NCBI GenBank assembly: GCA_040377825.1
Contig: JBEINZ010000065.1
Location: forward strand, 1-12,517
Origin: JBEINZ01 sp040377825
Lineage (GTDB): Bacteria > Pseudomonadota > Alphaproteobacteria > Rhizobiales > Ancalomicrobiaceae
Direction of reading: 5' to 3'
DNA: 12,517 bases
The notes under the pieces are model-generated. The model was given only the letters and a program-made list of their open reading frames with translations. It did not search any database and was not told the origin of the DNA. Shown piece by piece: positions 6,706 to 12,517 of this stretch. Numbering within the stretch: the stretch's first letter is position 1; each line of letters begins with the position of its first letter. A program made the position numbers and the translations under genes.

Positions 6706-7239
6706 TCAGCTTCTTGTTATCTTCTCATAGGTCACGAAACTGAAATTCGCTTCGTCGGGCGGTCCGCGTTCGCCAAGTGTCCGTGAGACCTCGCGCCATT
6801 GCCTAATCGAAAGCGGCGGAAACAGCGCATCGCCCGAGGGAGCAAGGTCAACCTCTGTCAGTTCGACCCGATCGGCAAGTGCGAGAGCCTCGGCATAAAT
6901 CTGCGCACCACCGGTTACCATCACAGCGTCGACGCCGTCGCGCTTGGCGACGGCGCGCCCTGTTGCGAGCGCTTCATCAAGCGAATGAACGACTACCGCG
7001 CCAATCGGCGAAAACTCAGCATCGCGTGAAATAACAATGTTGGTACGCCCATCGAGCGGCCGGCCGATCGACTGGAACGTTCGCCGTCCCATGATAATCG
7101 GCTTGCCCAAGGTGAGCCGGCGGAAGTGCTTGAGGTCCGTTGGAAGTTTCCATGGCAGCGCGTTGTCGCGTCCGATCACCCAATTTCGACCGGCAGCCAC
7201 GACGATCGTAATGCGCGGTTCACTGGTCAATGTGGTCAT
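6706..7239 (-). CDS. folA: Dihydrofolate reductase
   Basis: Reduces dihydrofolate to tetrahydrofolate with NADPH in the cytoplasm. The product is 177 aa, within the usual 160-180. Family hallmarks run in order: ITIVVAAGRNWVIGRDN (substrate and Met20-like loop), LPWKLPTDLKHF with the catalytic acid Asp35, GKPIIMGRRTFQSIGRPL, the NADPH-binding TNIVISRD, and VTGGAQIYAEAL. The ATG at 7237-7239 is the first sensible start; an extension to TTG at 7323 would overlap the aminotransferase end and add 28 non-conserved residues. There is no ribosome site directly before the ATG. Instead a 10-codon frame with GGAG ends in TGA overlapping this ATG (ATGA). folA often follows thyA, but here an aminotransferase gene precedes it by 46 nt, on the same strand. 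Confidence 0.95.
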   Translation of the reverse strand: MTTLTSEPRITIVVAAGRNWVIGRDNALPWKLPTDLKHFRRLTLGKPIIMGRRTFQSIGRPLDGRTNIVISRDAEFSPIGAVVVHSLDEALATGRAVAKRDGVDAVMVTGGAQIYAEALALADRVELTEVDLAPSGDALFPPLSIRQWREVSRTLGERGPPDEANFSFVTYEKITRS

Positions 7240-7268
7240 ACGAGTTGGCTCGCGTTGCCGACGATCAT
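7236..7268 (-). CDS. Possible 10-codon upstream ORF coupled to folA
   Basis: ATG at 7266-7268 opens MIVGNASQLV, then TGA at 7236-7238, which overlaps the folA ATG as ATGA. GGAG (7279-7282) stands 10 nt upstream of this ATG, directly after the aminotransferase stop. It is the only ribosome-site-like sequence in the 46-nt gap. The peptide itself has no visible function; translating it would bring ribosomes to the folA start. Confidence 0.3.
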   Translation of the reverse strand: MIVGNASQLV

Positions 7269-7285
7269 TAATCTTATTCTCCAAC

Positions 7286-8446
7286 TCAACGAAGCCAGCG
7301 ACCGAGGCGATCGACGGCTTCAATGATATCGTTGTTCGTGCCCGCGAAAGAAAAGCGGATGAACCCGTGGCCGCGGGCCGCGTCGAAATCGGCCCCAGGC
7401 GTCGCAGCGACGCCCGCCTCGATTAACATGCGTCGGCTGAAGTCCAGGCTATGATTGGAAAATCGTTTACACGACGCATAGACATAAAAGGCGCCGTCAA
7501 CGGGCAGAAGATCGTCGAAGCCGATTGCAGGGAGCCCGTCAAGCAGGTGGGTTCGGTTCAAGGCATAGGAGGACTTTACGGCTTCAAGTTCCTCGGTGGA
7601 CTTCGGATCAAAGGCGGCAATAGCGGCCCGCTGGGAGATCTCGTTATTGGACAAGAAAAGGTTCTGCGCCAGTCGATCGACTGGGTTCACGAGCATCTCA
7701 GGCAAAAGGGCCCAACCGATACGCCACCCGGTCATGCAGTAGTATTTCGAGAAACTGTTCACGACGATGGCACGCTGGGAAAATGCCGCAGCGGTCGCCT
7801 GTTCGCCAGTAAATACCAAACCATGGTAAATCTCATCTGAGATGAACCAAATGCCCAGGCGGTCCGCGGCCTCCACAAGGGCCTTCAGGGCGGCGGGTGA
7901 GTACATCGTGCCCGTGGGATTGGCCGGGCTTGCCACGAGCACACCGGAAAGCGGCTTTTCGGCATGCGCGCGTTCCAGCATTTCCGGCGTCAGGCACCAG
8001 CGCGTGTCGGCACAGGTTTCGATCTCCACGGCCTCGATACCGACCGCGCCGAGAAGATTGCGATAGGCGGGGTAGCCCGGCGTCGGCATGGCCACGCGCG
8101 CGCCTGGGTCGAACGCGGCAAGGAAAACCAAATTGAAAGCGCCGGACGAGCCAAGCGTAACAGCGATTCGATCCGCGGGAACCTCGATCCCATACGTTCG
8201 TCCATAGTGCGTTGCGATTGCATCGCGCAGCGGCCTAATTCCCATTGCCTCGGTGTAACCCAATCGGCCGTGTTCGATGGCGGCGTGGGCCGCCGCAACC
8301 ACGGGGGATGGCGCCGGCGCCCCGGGTTGCCCGACTTCCATTCTGATCACGCGGTGCCCTTGCCGCTCATGGGCGACCGCAGCCGCCAAAACCTCCATGG
8401 CGATGAACGGCTCCACCCTGCTACGGGCCGAGGGTAGAAAGGACAT
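7286..8446 (-). CDS. PLP-dependent class I/II aminotransferase
   Basis: A fold-type I, pyridoxal-phosphate-dependent aminotransferase, 386 aa. The substrate is probably an amino acid with a 2-oxo acid acceptor, but the exact pair cannot be read. Visible hallmarks: MEVGQPGAPAP near the N-terminus; TLGSSGAFNLVFLAAFDPGA; ASPANPTGT with Asn176; SDEIYHGLVF with Asp204 and Tyr207; NSFSKYYCMTGWRIGW with the Schiff-base Lys234; and FIRFSFAG with Arg364, which binds the substrate carboxylate. The ATG at 8444-8446 has AGGAAG 7 nt upstream; the frame runs further up to 8527 but that part is not family-like. It is divergent from the DsbA-like gene and probably co-transcribed with folA. AspC/AlaC/DapL-like naming would be guesswork. 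Confidence 0.93.
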   Translation of the reverse strand: MSFLPSARSRVEPFIAMEVLAAAVAHERQGHRVIRMEVGQPGAPAPSPVVAAAHAAIEHGRLGYTEAMGIRPLRDAIATHYGRTYGIEVPADRIAVTLGSSGAFNLVFLAAFDPGARVAMPTPGYPAYRNLLGAVGIEAVEIETCADTRWCLTPEMLERAHAEKPLSGVLVASPANPTGTMYSPAALKALVEAADRLGIWFISDEIYHGLVFTGEQATAAAFSQRAIVVNSFSKYYCMTGWRIGWALLPEMLVNPVDRLAQNLFLSNNEISQRAAIAAFDPKSTEELEAVKSSYALNRTHLLDGLPAIGFDDLLPVDGAFYVYASCKRFSNHSLDFSRRMLIEAGVAATPGADFDAARGHGFIRFSFAGTNNDIIEAVDRLGRWLR

Positions 8447-8540
8447 GAGGACGCTTCCTGAATTCGGGTGGATCAATCGGGTTCGCATCACTAAACGAAG
8501 ACGTCCCGATTTGTGAAAAAATCGCAAGTCGGATGGCTCG

Positions 8541-8560
8541 CAACGGCCGTTGTCGGCCGA
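8541..8560. repeat. Two adjacent palindromes between divergent genes
   Basis: CAACGGCCGTTG (8541-8552) and TCGGCCGA (8553-8560) abut each other in the 236-nt region between the aminotransferase and the DsbA-like gene. A shared regulator could bind here. Short palindromes are frequent in GC-rich DNA, so the support is thin. Confidence 0.25.
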
Positions 8561-8682
8561 ATGATTTTAGATTTTCAAGGAAAGTTGAAGCTTTGCGGAT
8601 TAAGCTCGCTTCGTACGCGCCGACGGTTCGCCTATAAGCGAGGTACACAGCGAGCTTTCCCTCGCGCCGGAGATTGCGATTG

Positions 8683-9453
8683 ATGAATATTCGTTACCTT
8701 GTGCTCGTCCTCGCAGGCCTCATCGCTGGCGTCTTCGCAACGGCAACGGTTATCGGCGCGGCCGACAGCGCCCCCCCATCGAATAAGGCGGAGATCGAGG
8801 AGATCGTTCGGTCCTATATTCTCAGCCATCCCGAAATCATTGAGGAGGCAATGGGCGCGCTAGAGCGCAAAAAGTCCGAGGCGGCCCAAGCAGCCAGCAA
8901 GTCGGCGATCAAGGAAAATGCTGAAATTCTGTTCAACTCAAAACGGCAAGTTGTTTTAGGCAATCCCAAAGGTGACGTGACGATTGTGGAATTCTTCGAT
9001 TATAACTGTACATACTGCAAACGATCAGTCGGCGATATGGTTGCCCTGTTGCAACAGGATAAAAATGTTCGTTTTGTTCTGAAGGAGTTTCCAGTTCTGG
9101 GTCAGGGCTCGGTGGAGGCCGCGCAAATTGCGATTGCCGTCCATCGGATCGCACCGACAAAGTACCTCGATTTCCACACCCGTCTGCTTGGATCGCGCGG
9201 GGAAGCAAATCGTGCCCGGGCGATTGAAGTCGCGGCTGCGGTTGGCGTCGATGGTGCGGCCCTGGAAGCGGAGCTGAAGAATGCCGAGGTCAGCGCCACC
9301 CTCGAAGAAACCTATAGCCTCGCCAATGGCTTGGGCCTTACTGGCACACCGTCTTATATCCTTGGAGAGTCGGTGATACCCGGGGCTATTGGACTTGATC
9401 GACTGAAGGCGCAGATCGCGGATATGCGCAATTGCGGGTCGACGCGCTGCTGA
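8683..9453 (+). CDS. DsbA-family (ScsC-like) periplasmic thiol:disulfide oxidoreductase
   Basis: Forms or shuffles disulfides in exported proteins, 256 aa. An N-terminal hydrophobic segment (about residues 4-24, LVLVLAGLIAGVFATATVIG) is a signal peptide or anchor. Residues about 32-85, with EIEEIVRSYILSHPEIIEEA, match the ScsC N-terminal helical domain, which in known ScsC mediates oligomerisation. The thioredoxin domain has EFFDYNCTYCKRS with active-site Cys109 and Cys112, and the cis-proline loop TGTPSYILG (Pro223). A further Cys pair ends the protein (Cys251 and the last residue Cys256). I take the ATG at 8683; GGAG stands 10 nt before it, and TTG codons at 8674 and 8680 are alternatives. 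A TATAAG box at 8633-8638 may be its -10, without a good -35. It is divergent from the aminotransferase gene. Confidence 0.92.
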   Translation: MNIRYLVLVLAGLIAGVFATATVIGAADSAPPSNKAEIEEIVRSYILSHPEIIEEAMGALERKKSEAAQAASKSAIKENAEILFNSKRQVVLGNPKGDVTIVEFFDYNCTYCKRSVGDMVALLQQDKNVRFVLKEFPVLGQGSVEAAQIAIAVHRIAPTKYLDFHTRLLGSRGEANRARAIEVAAAVGVDGAALEAELKNAEVSATLEETYSLANGLGLTGTPSYILGESVIPGAIGLDRLKAQIADMRNCGSTRC

Positions 9454-9486
9454 AAGTCTCCGCAACATGGTCAACGCCAATCGGAC

Positions 9487-9520
9487 TATAGGCTTTCGCT
9501 TCTCCAGGCGACCGCCTATA
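9487..9520 (+). repeat. Hairpin downstream of the DsbA-like gene
   Basis: TATAGGC (9487-9493) pairs with GCCTATA (9514-9520); inside, after a 2x2 internal loop, TCGC (9496-9499) pairs with GCGA (9508-9511). It starts 34 nt after the stop codon. No U-run follows, so it may stabilise or mark the 3' end of the transcript rather than act as an intrinsic terminator. Confidence 0.4.
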
Positions 9521-9607
9521 ACGCTCGGCTTGCAGGTGGGGAAGACTGACTGTCCTTCATGGATCGGTGGTCGACCTTCGTCTATCCGGCAAACGCCAGA
9601 TGCGCAC

Positions 9608-9636
9608 TTGAACCGGAGCCTGGGCTTGGGTCATAT
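9608..9636 (+). promoter_or_regulatory. Weak candidate promoter for accB-accC-aat
   Basis: TTGAAC (9608-9613) and TCATAT (9631-9636) are 17 nt apart. The first is close to a sigma-70 -35 box; the second is a poor -10. If used, the leader to the chosen accB start would be about 105 nt and contain the hairpin at 9705-9720. Confidence 0.3.
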
Positions 9637-9704
9637 GCGTGGGGCATAGCCGGCAAATGTCGATCGAGACCTCGACGGACCTTGCGACGGTTCGCCCAAT
9701 TCCC

Positions 9705-9720
9705 TCGGGCCAACGCCCGA
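9705..9720 (+). promoter_or_regulatory. Tight GC-rich hairpin in the accB leader
   Basis: TCGGGC, loop CAAC, GCCCGA: six perfect pairs. It ends 5 nt before an ATG at 9726 and 26 nt before the preferred accB ATG at 9747. It could affect accB translation. No U-run follows, so it is not an intrinsic terminator. Confidence 0.35.
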
Positions 9721-9746
9721 TCACTATGAAGGCTAAGACCTCAGGC

Positions 9747-10229
9747 ATGGCGAACACGAAGAAACCGTTCGACACCGAACTGATCCGCGATTTGGCGATG
9801 ATGATCGCTGAAACGGACCTAACCGAGATTGAGGTTGCCCAGGGTGACTTGCGCATCCGCGTCGCCCGCAATGTAACGGTTATGGCGCCCGTAAACGTTG
9901 CGGCGCCCGTCGCGGCCCACACTGCACCGGCGATCGCGCCGGCAGCTAGTCCCGGGCCAGGTCATGCCCCCGTCACGTCCGACTACGCTAATCACCCAGG
10001 TGTCGTGAAATCGCCAATGGTGGGAACGGCTTACCGGTCCTCGGATCCGAGCGCCGCAGCCTTCGTCGAGGTCGGTACGCGGGTCCGCGAAGGGCAGACA
10101 TTGCTCATTGTGGAAGCGATGAAGACGATGAACCAGATCCCCGCGCCGCGCGCGGGAACGGTGACTGCTATCCTCTTTGAGGATGCGACGCCGGTGGAGT
10201 TTGGCGAGCCGCTCGTCATCATCGAGTGA
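9747..10229 (+). CDS. accB: Biotin carboxyl carrier protein of acetyl-CoA carboxylase
   Basis: Carries the biotin that AccC carboxylates and the carboxyltransferase uses to make malonyl-CoA, the first step of fatty acid synthesis; cytoplasmic. From the chosen ATG it is 160 aa (E. coli 156). The N-terminal helix KPFDTELIRDLAMMIAETDL with TEIEVAQGDLRIRVARN is typical of alphaproteobacterial AccB. A Pro/Ala-rich linker follows (about residues 47-75), then the biotinyl domain with VKSPMVGTAY and the biotinylation site EAMKTMNQIPAP, Lys126. The start is uncertain: ATG at 9726 or 9657 and GTG at 9639 are in frame, none with a good ribosome site. I chose 9747 because conservation begins right after it. 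accC follows after 16 nt. Confidence 0.95.
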   Translation: MANTKKPFDTELIRDLAMMIAETDLTEIEVAQGDLRIRVARNVTVMAPVNVAAPVAAHTAPAIAPAASPGPGHAPVTSDYANHPGVVKSPMVGTAYRSSDPSAAAFVEVGTRVREGQTLLIVEAMKTMNQIPAPRAGTVTAILFEDATPVEFGEPLVIIE

Positions 10230-10245
10230 GCGGAGCGAGGTCGCC

Positions 10246-11604
10246 GTGTTCAACAAGATCCTTATCGCTAATCGCGGAGAGATTGCGCTCCGGGTGCTCC
10301 GTGCCTGCAAGGAGCTCGGCATCAAGACGGTAGCCGTGCATTCCACGGCTGATGCCGACGCCATGCATGTTCGCCTTGCTGATGAGAGCGTCTGTATTGG
10401 ACCGCCGTCCGCCCGAGAAAGCTACCTGAATATTCCCCAGCTGGTCGCCGCCTGCGAGATCACGGGCGCGGATGCTGTGCATCCTGGCTATGGCTTCCTG
10501 TCAGAGAATGCGCGTTTTGCGGAGATTCTTTCGGCTCATAACGTTCGGTTCATCGGCCCGTCGGCGGAACATATCCGCATCATGGGCGACAAGATCGAGG
10601 CAAAGCGTACAGCCGAACGGCTCGGCATCCCGGTCGTACCCGGTTCTGCTGGCGGGGTTGCAAACGAATCGGAAGCTGTAAGGATTGCCGGCGAAATCGG
10701 CTATCCGGTGCTGATCAAGGCTGCCGCGGGCGGCGGTGGGCGCGGCATGAAGGTCGCGCGGACGGCGGATGATATCGTCGAAGCGTTTTCCACCGCGCGG
10801 GCGGAAGCGCGTAATGCATTCGGCGATGATGCGGTCTATATCGAAAAGTATCTTGAAAAGCCTCGCCATATCGAGATCCAGGTTCTCGGCGACGGGCGCG
10901 GCGGCGCAATACACCTCGGCGAACGCGATTGCTCACTGCAGCGGCGCCATCAGAAGGTTTGGGAAGAGGCAGGATCGCCAGCAATCGACGCCGTAACGCG
11001 CGACCGAATCGGCGGCGTTGTCGCAAGGGCGATGCAAACGCTCGGATACGCCGGAGCGGGGACGATCGAATTCCTCTTCGAAAATGGCGAGTTCTATTTC
11101 ATCGAGATGAATACCCGACTACAGGTCGAGCATCCGGTCACCGAAGCCGTGACCGGGATCGACCTTGTCAACGAACAGATCCGCGTCGCGGCCGGCGCTG
11201 GATTGTCTTTGCGGCAGGAAGACGTGACCTTCAACGGTCATGCGATCGAATGCCGGATCAACGCGGAGAACCCGGCAACATTTGCGCCGTCACCAGGGAG
11301 GATTTCATATTTTCATCCGCCGGGTGGCCTCGGCGTCCGTGTGGACTCCGGCGTCTACCAAGGCTATTCGATACCGCCCTATTACGATAGCTTGATTGGG
11401 AAACTGATCGTTCACGGTCGTACGCGCGCGGAGTGCATGAAACGATTGCGCCGCTGCCTCGACGAATTCGTCGTTGACGGAATCCAGACGACGATTCCGC
11501 TGTTCCGAAATCTGGTGGACAATCAGGACATTGCCGAAGGGCGGTACGACATCCATTGGCTCGAACGCTATCTGGCGACGGACCCGTTCGACGCCCGAAC
11601 CTAG
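10246..11604 (+). CDS. accC: Biotin carboxylase subunit of acetyl-CoA carboxylase
   Basis: Carboxylates the biotin on AccB with ATP and bicarbonate. The product is 452 aa (E. coli 449). The N-terminal domain starts MFNKILIANRGEIALRVLRA. The ATP-grasp domain shows KAAAGGGGRGMKV with Lys158, ERDCSLQRRHQK with the catalytic His-Gln-Lys at 235-237, and FIEMNTRLQVEHPVTE with Glu287 and Arg291; these match E. coli residues one position on. The C-terminal domain with AIECRINAENPATFAPSPG is complete. I use GTG at 10246 with GCGAGG 5 nt upstream, since family homology begins at this residue; the frame extends upstream into accB without homology. It lies 16 nt after accB and 10 nt before aat, so one operon is very likely. 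Confidence 0.97.
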   Translation: MFNKILIANRGEIALRVLRACKELGIKTVAVHSTADADAMHVRLADESVCIGPPSARESYLNIPQLVAACEITGADAVHPGYGFLSENARFAEILSAHNVRFIGPSAEHIRIMGDKIEAKRTAERLGIPVVPGSAGGVANESEAVRIAGEIGYPVLIKAAAGGGGRGMKVARTADDIVEAFSTARAEARNAFGDDAVYIEKYLEKPRHIEIQVLGDGRGGAIHLGERDCSLQRRHQKVWEEAGSPAIDAVTRDRIGGVVARAMQTLGYAGAGTIEFLFENGEFYFIEMNTRLQVEHPVTEAVTGIDLVNEQIRVAAGAGLSLRQEDVTFNGHAIECRINAENPATFAPSPGRISYFHPPGGLGVRVDSGVYQGYSIPPYYDSLIGKLIVHGRTRAECMKRLRRCLDEFVVDGIQTTIPLFRNLVDNQDIAEGRYDIHWLERYLATDPFDART

Positions 11605-11614
11605 GAGCGAGGGC

Positions 11615-12298
11615 ATGGCAACCCGGGAGCGTGGTCCGCGGATCACGGCCGAGGTTCTATTGAAGGCCTACGCCGTCGGGATCTTTCCAATGGCCGAGTC
11701 GGCGGAAGATCCAGAATTATTCTGGGTGGAGCCAGAACGGCGCGGCGTACTTCCCCTCGAAACCTTCCACGTGCCACGCCGGCTTGCACGCACCATACGA
11801 TCCGACCGGTTCGAAATTCGTATCGACACCGATTTCGAGGCCGTGATCGCCGGATGTGCCGCCCCCGGACCCGGCCGGCGTAAAACCTGGATCAATGGCC
11901 GCATCCGCGTGCTTTACGGCGATCTCTTTCGTCTTGGCCACGTGCACACTGTCGAAACATGGCTTGAGGATCGACTCGTCGGCGGACTTTACGGGGTCAG
12001 TATCGGCGGTGCGTTTTTCGGGGAGAGCATGTTCTCACTCGAAACCGACGCCTCGAAAGTTGCGCTGGTGCATCTCGTGGCGCGCTTGAAGCACGGCGGC
12101 TACAGTTTGCTCGATACGCAGTTCGTCACCGAGCACCTTTCCGGCTTCGGCGCGAAAGAAATTCCCCGGCGCGAGTATAGGGGCTTACTCGACCGCGCCC
12201 TCACCCTGAACGGCAATTTCAAGGCATTCGGCAACCGCGTTTCCGGCGCGCGAGTAATCGATGTCCTTAGGGAATTTGAGACCAAATCTTCCACATGA
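11615..12298 (+). CDS. aat: Leucyl/phenylalanyl-tRNA--protein transferase
   Basis: Transfers Leu or Phe from aminoacyl-tRNA to proteins with N-terminal Arg or Lys, marking them for ClpAP through the N-end rule; cytoplasmic. The product is 227 aa (E. coli 234). Visible hallmarks: LLKAYAVGIFPMAES near the N-terminus, ELFWVEPERRGVLPL, TWINGRIRVLYGDLFRLG, HVHTVETWLEDRLVGGLYGV with SIGGAFFGESMFS, and LLDTQFVTEHLSGFGAKEIPR. The ATG at 11615 follows AGGAG/GAGGG immediately after the accC TAG (10-nt gap), consistent with an accB-accC-aat operon. It ends 25 nt from the stop of the convergent DUF2155 gene. Confidence 0.96.
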   Translation: MATRERGPRITAEVLLKAYAVGIFPMAESAEDPELFWVEPERRGVLPLETFHVPRRLARTIRSDRFEIRIDTDFEAVIAGCAAPGPGRRKTWINGRIRVLYGDLFRLGHVHTVETWLEDRLVGGLYGVSIGGAFFGESMFSLETDASKVALVHLVARLKHGGYSLLDTQFVTEHLSGFGAKEIPRREYRGLLDRALTLNGNFKAFGNRVSGARVIDVLREFETKSST

Positions 12299-12323
12299 TT
12301 TACCGGAGCAGTTGTGCGCCCCT

Positions 12324-12517
12324 TCAAGGCCTCGGCGCCGCCGGCAATTTCATGATGGACCCTGGGGGCGGCGGCGGGGCCGGAGCAGGTTGCGCAGCCG
12401 GTGCGGGAACCGGTGCCGGCGGCGGGGCGCCCGCTGGCGGCGCCTGCGGTTGCTGCTGGGGTTGCTGCGACACTTCCGATGAGACTGCCTTGCAGTCGGT
12501 CAACCAGACATCATAGA
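12324..12517 (-). CDS. DUF2155 domain protein, C-terminal end (5' part outside window)
   Basis: On the minus strand a frame open at the window edge encodes 63 residues to TGA at 12324-12326. It begins YDVWLTDCKAVS, the closing motif of the DUF2155 domain (usually ...HPVYDVWVxDCK). Then comes a low-complexity tail: Gln-rich (SQQPQQQPQ), then Pro/Ala-rich repeats, ending SIMKLPAAPRP. The family consists of small exported proteins of unknown function found beside aat in many Alphaproteobacteria. The start lies beyond the window. The plus-strand frame over the same bases, rich in Gly and Cys, is only the mirror of this GC-rich tail. Identification rests on one short motif plus the location. Confidence 0.75.
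   Translation of the reverse strand, partial: YDVWLTDCKAVSSEVSQQPQQQPQAPPAGAPPPAPVPAPAAQPAPAPPPPPGSIMKLPAAPRP

Larger units (their letters stand above)
9454..9746 (+). other. 293-nt gap before accB with two hairpins
   Basis: No recognisable gene is found in this stretch; aroQ, which often stands before accB in Alphaproteobacteria, is absent, and I see no remnant. The gap holds a 7+4 bp hairpin at 9487-9520, a weak promoter at 9608-9636, and a tight 6-bp hairpin at 9705-9720. A frame beginning at GTG 9639 runs into accB and could be an N-terminal extension, but its residues are not AccB-like. Confidence 0.5.

Noticed and set aside
9467..9649. 60-codon plus-strand frame between the DsbA-like gene and accB
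   Set aside because: No ribosome site, no motif, and it spans the hairpin and promoter candidates; it is not an aroQ remnant.
10990..11100. AccC reads QKVWEEAGSPAI rather than the E. coli QKVVEEAPAP
   Set aside because: The catalytic His-Gln-Lys is intact, and Trp at this place is, to my knowledge, usual in alphaproteobacterial AccC.
12295..12516. Gly/Cys-rich frame on the plus strand after aat
   Set aside because: It is the complement of the Pro/Ala/Gln-rich tail of the DUF2155 protein, whose YDVWLTDCK motif identifies the true strand.

Overview
The window looks like chromosomal, housekeeping-rich DNA from an alphaproteobacterium. The evidence is two gene neighbourhoods familiar from that class: folA-hflK-hflC-DUF2065-Do protease, and accB-accC-aat next to a DUF2155 gene. 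Protein features fit too, such as the EAMKTMN biotin motif of AccB. Several genes start with GTG. I would not name an order or genus. I see no phage, transposase, integrase, CRISPR array, rRNA or tRNA.

Layout. (1) Positions 2-823 (+) hold the C-terminal part of an MFS transporter cut by the window edge. A short intergenic stretch with a nested hairpin and a 20-bp perfect palindrome follows, then a complete DMT/EamA transporter (1013-1903, +). (2) A block on the minus strand reads from 8446 down to 1967: class I/II aminotransferase, folA, hflK, hflC, a DUF2065 membrane peptide, a Do-type periplasmic protease, and a small secreted cysteine-rich YARHG/DUF4453-like protein. hflK, and probably the hfl genes behind it, has a good candidate promoter at 6572-6600. 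hflK/hflC and protease/YARHG genes overlap at stop/start. (3) Divergent from the aminotransferase, on the plus strand, is a ScsC-like DsbA-family thiol oxidoreductase (8683-9453). After a 293-nt gap come accB, accC and aat. (4) At the right edge, convergent with aat on the minus strand, lies the C-terminal end of a DUF2155 protein with a Pro/Ala/Gln-rich tail.

How the genes fit together. hflK, hflC, the Do protease, the YARHG-like protein and the DsbA-like protein all belong to envelope protein quality control: HflKC scaffolds the FtsH protease at the inner membrane, and the others act in the periplasm. accB/accC supply half of acetyl-CoA carboxylase for fatty acid synthesis. aat is the N-end-rule transferase. 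folA gives tetrahydrofolate.

I did not find an evident new multi-gene system. The observations worth a second look are small: a promoter with an inverted repeat in its spacer before hflK, a 10-codon upstream ORF overlapping the folA start, a 20-bp palindrome in front of the DMT gene, a short repeat shared by the two transporter 3' regions, a structured leader before accB where aroQ is often found, and an extra C-terminal Cys pair in the DsbA-like protein.
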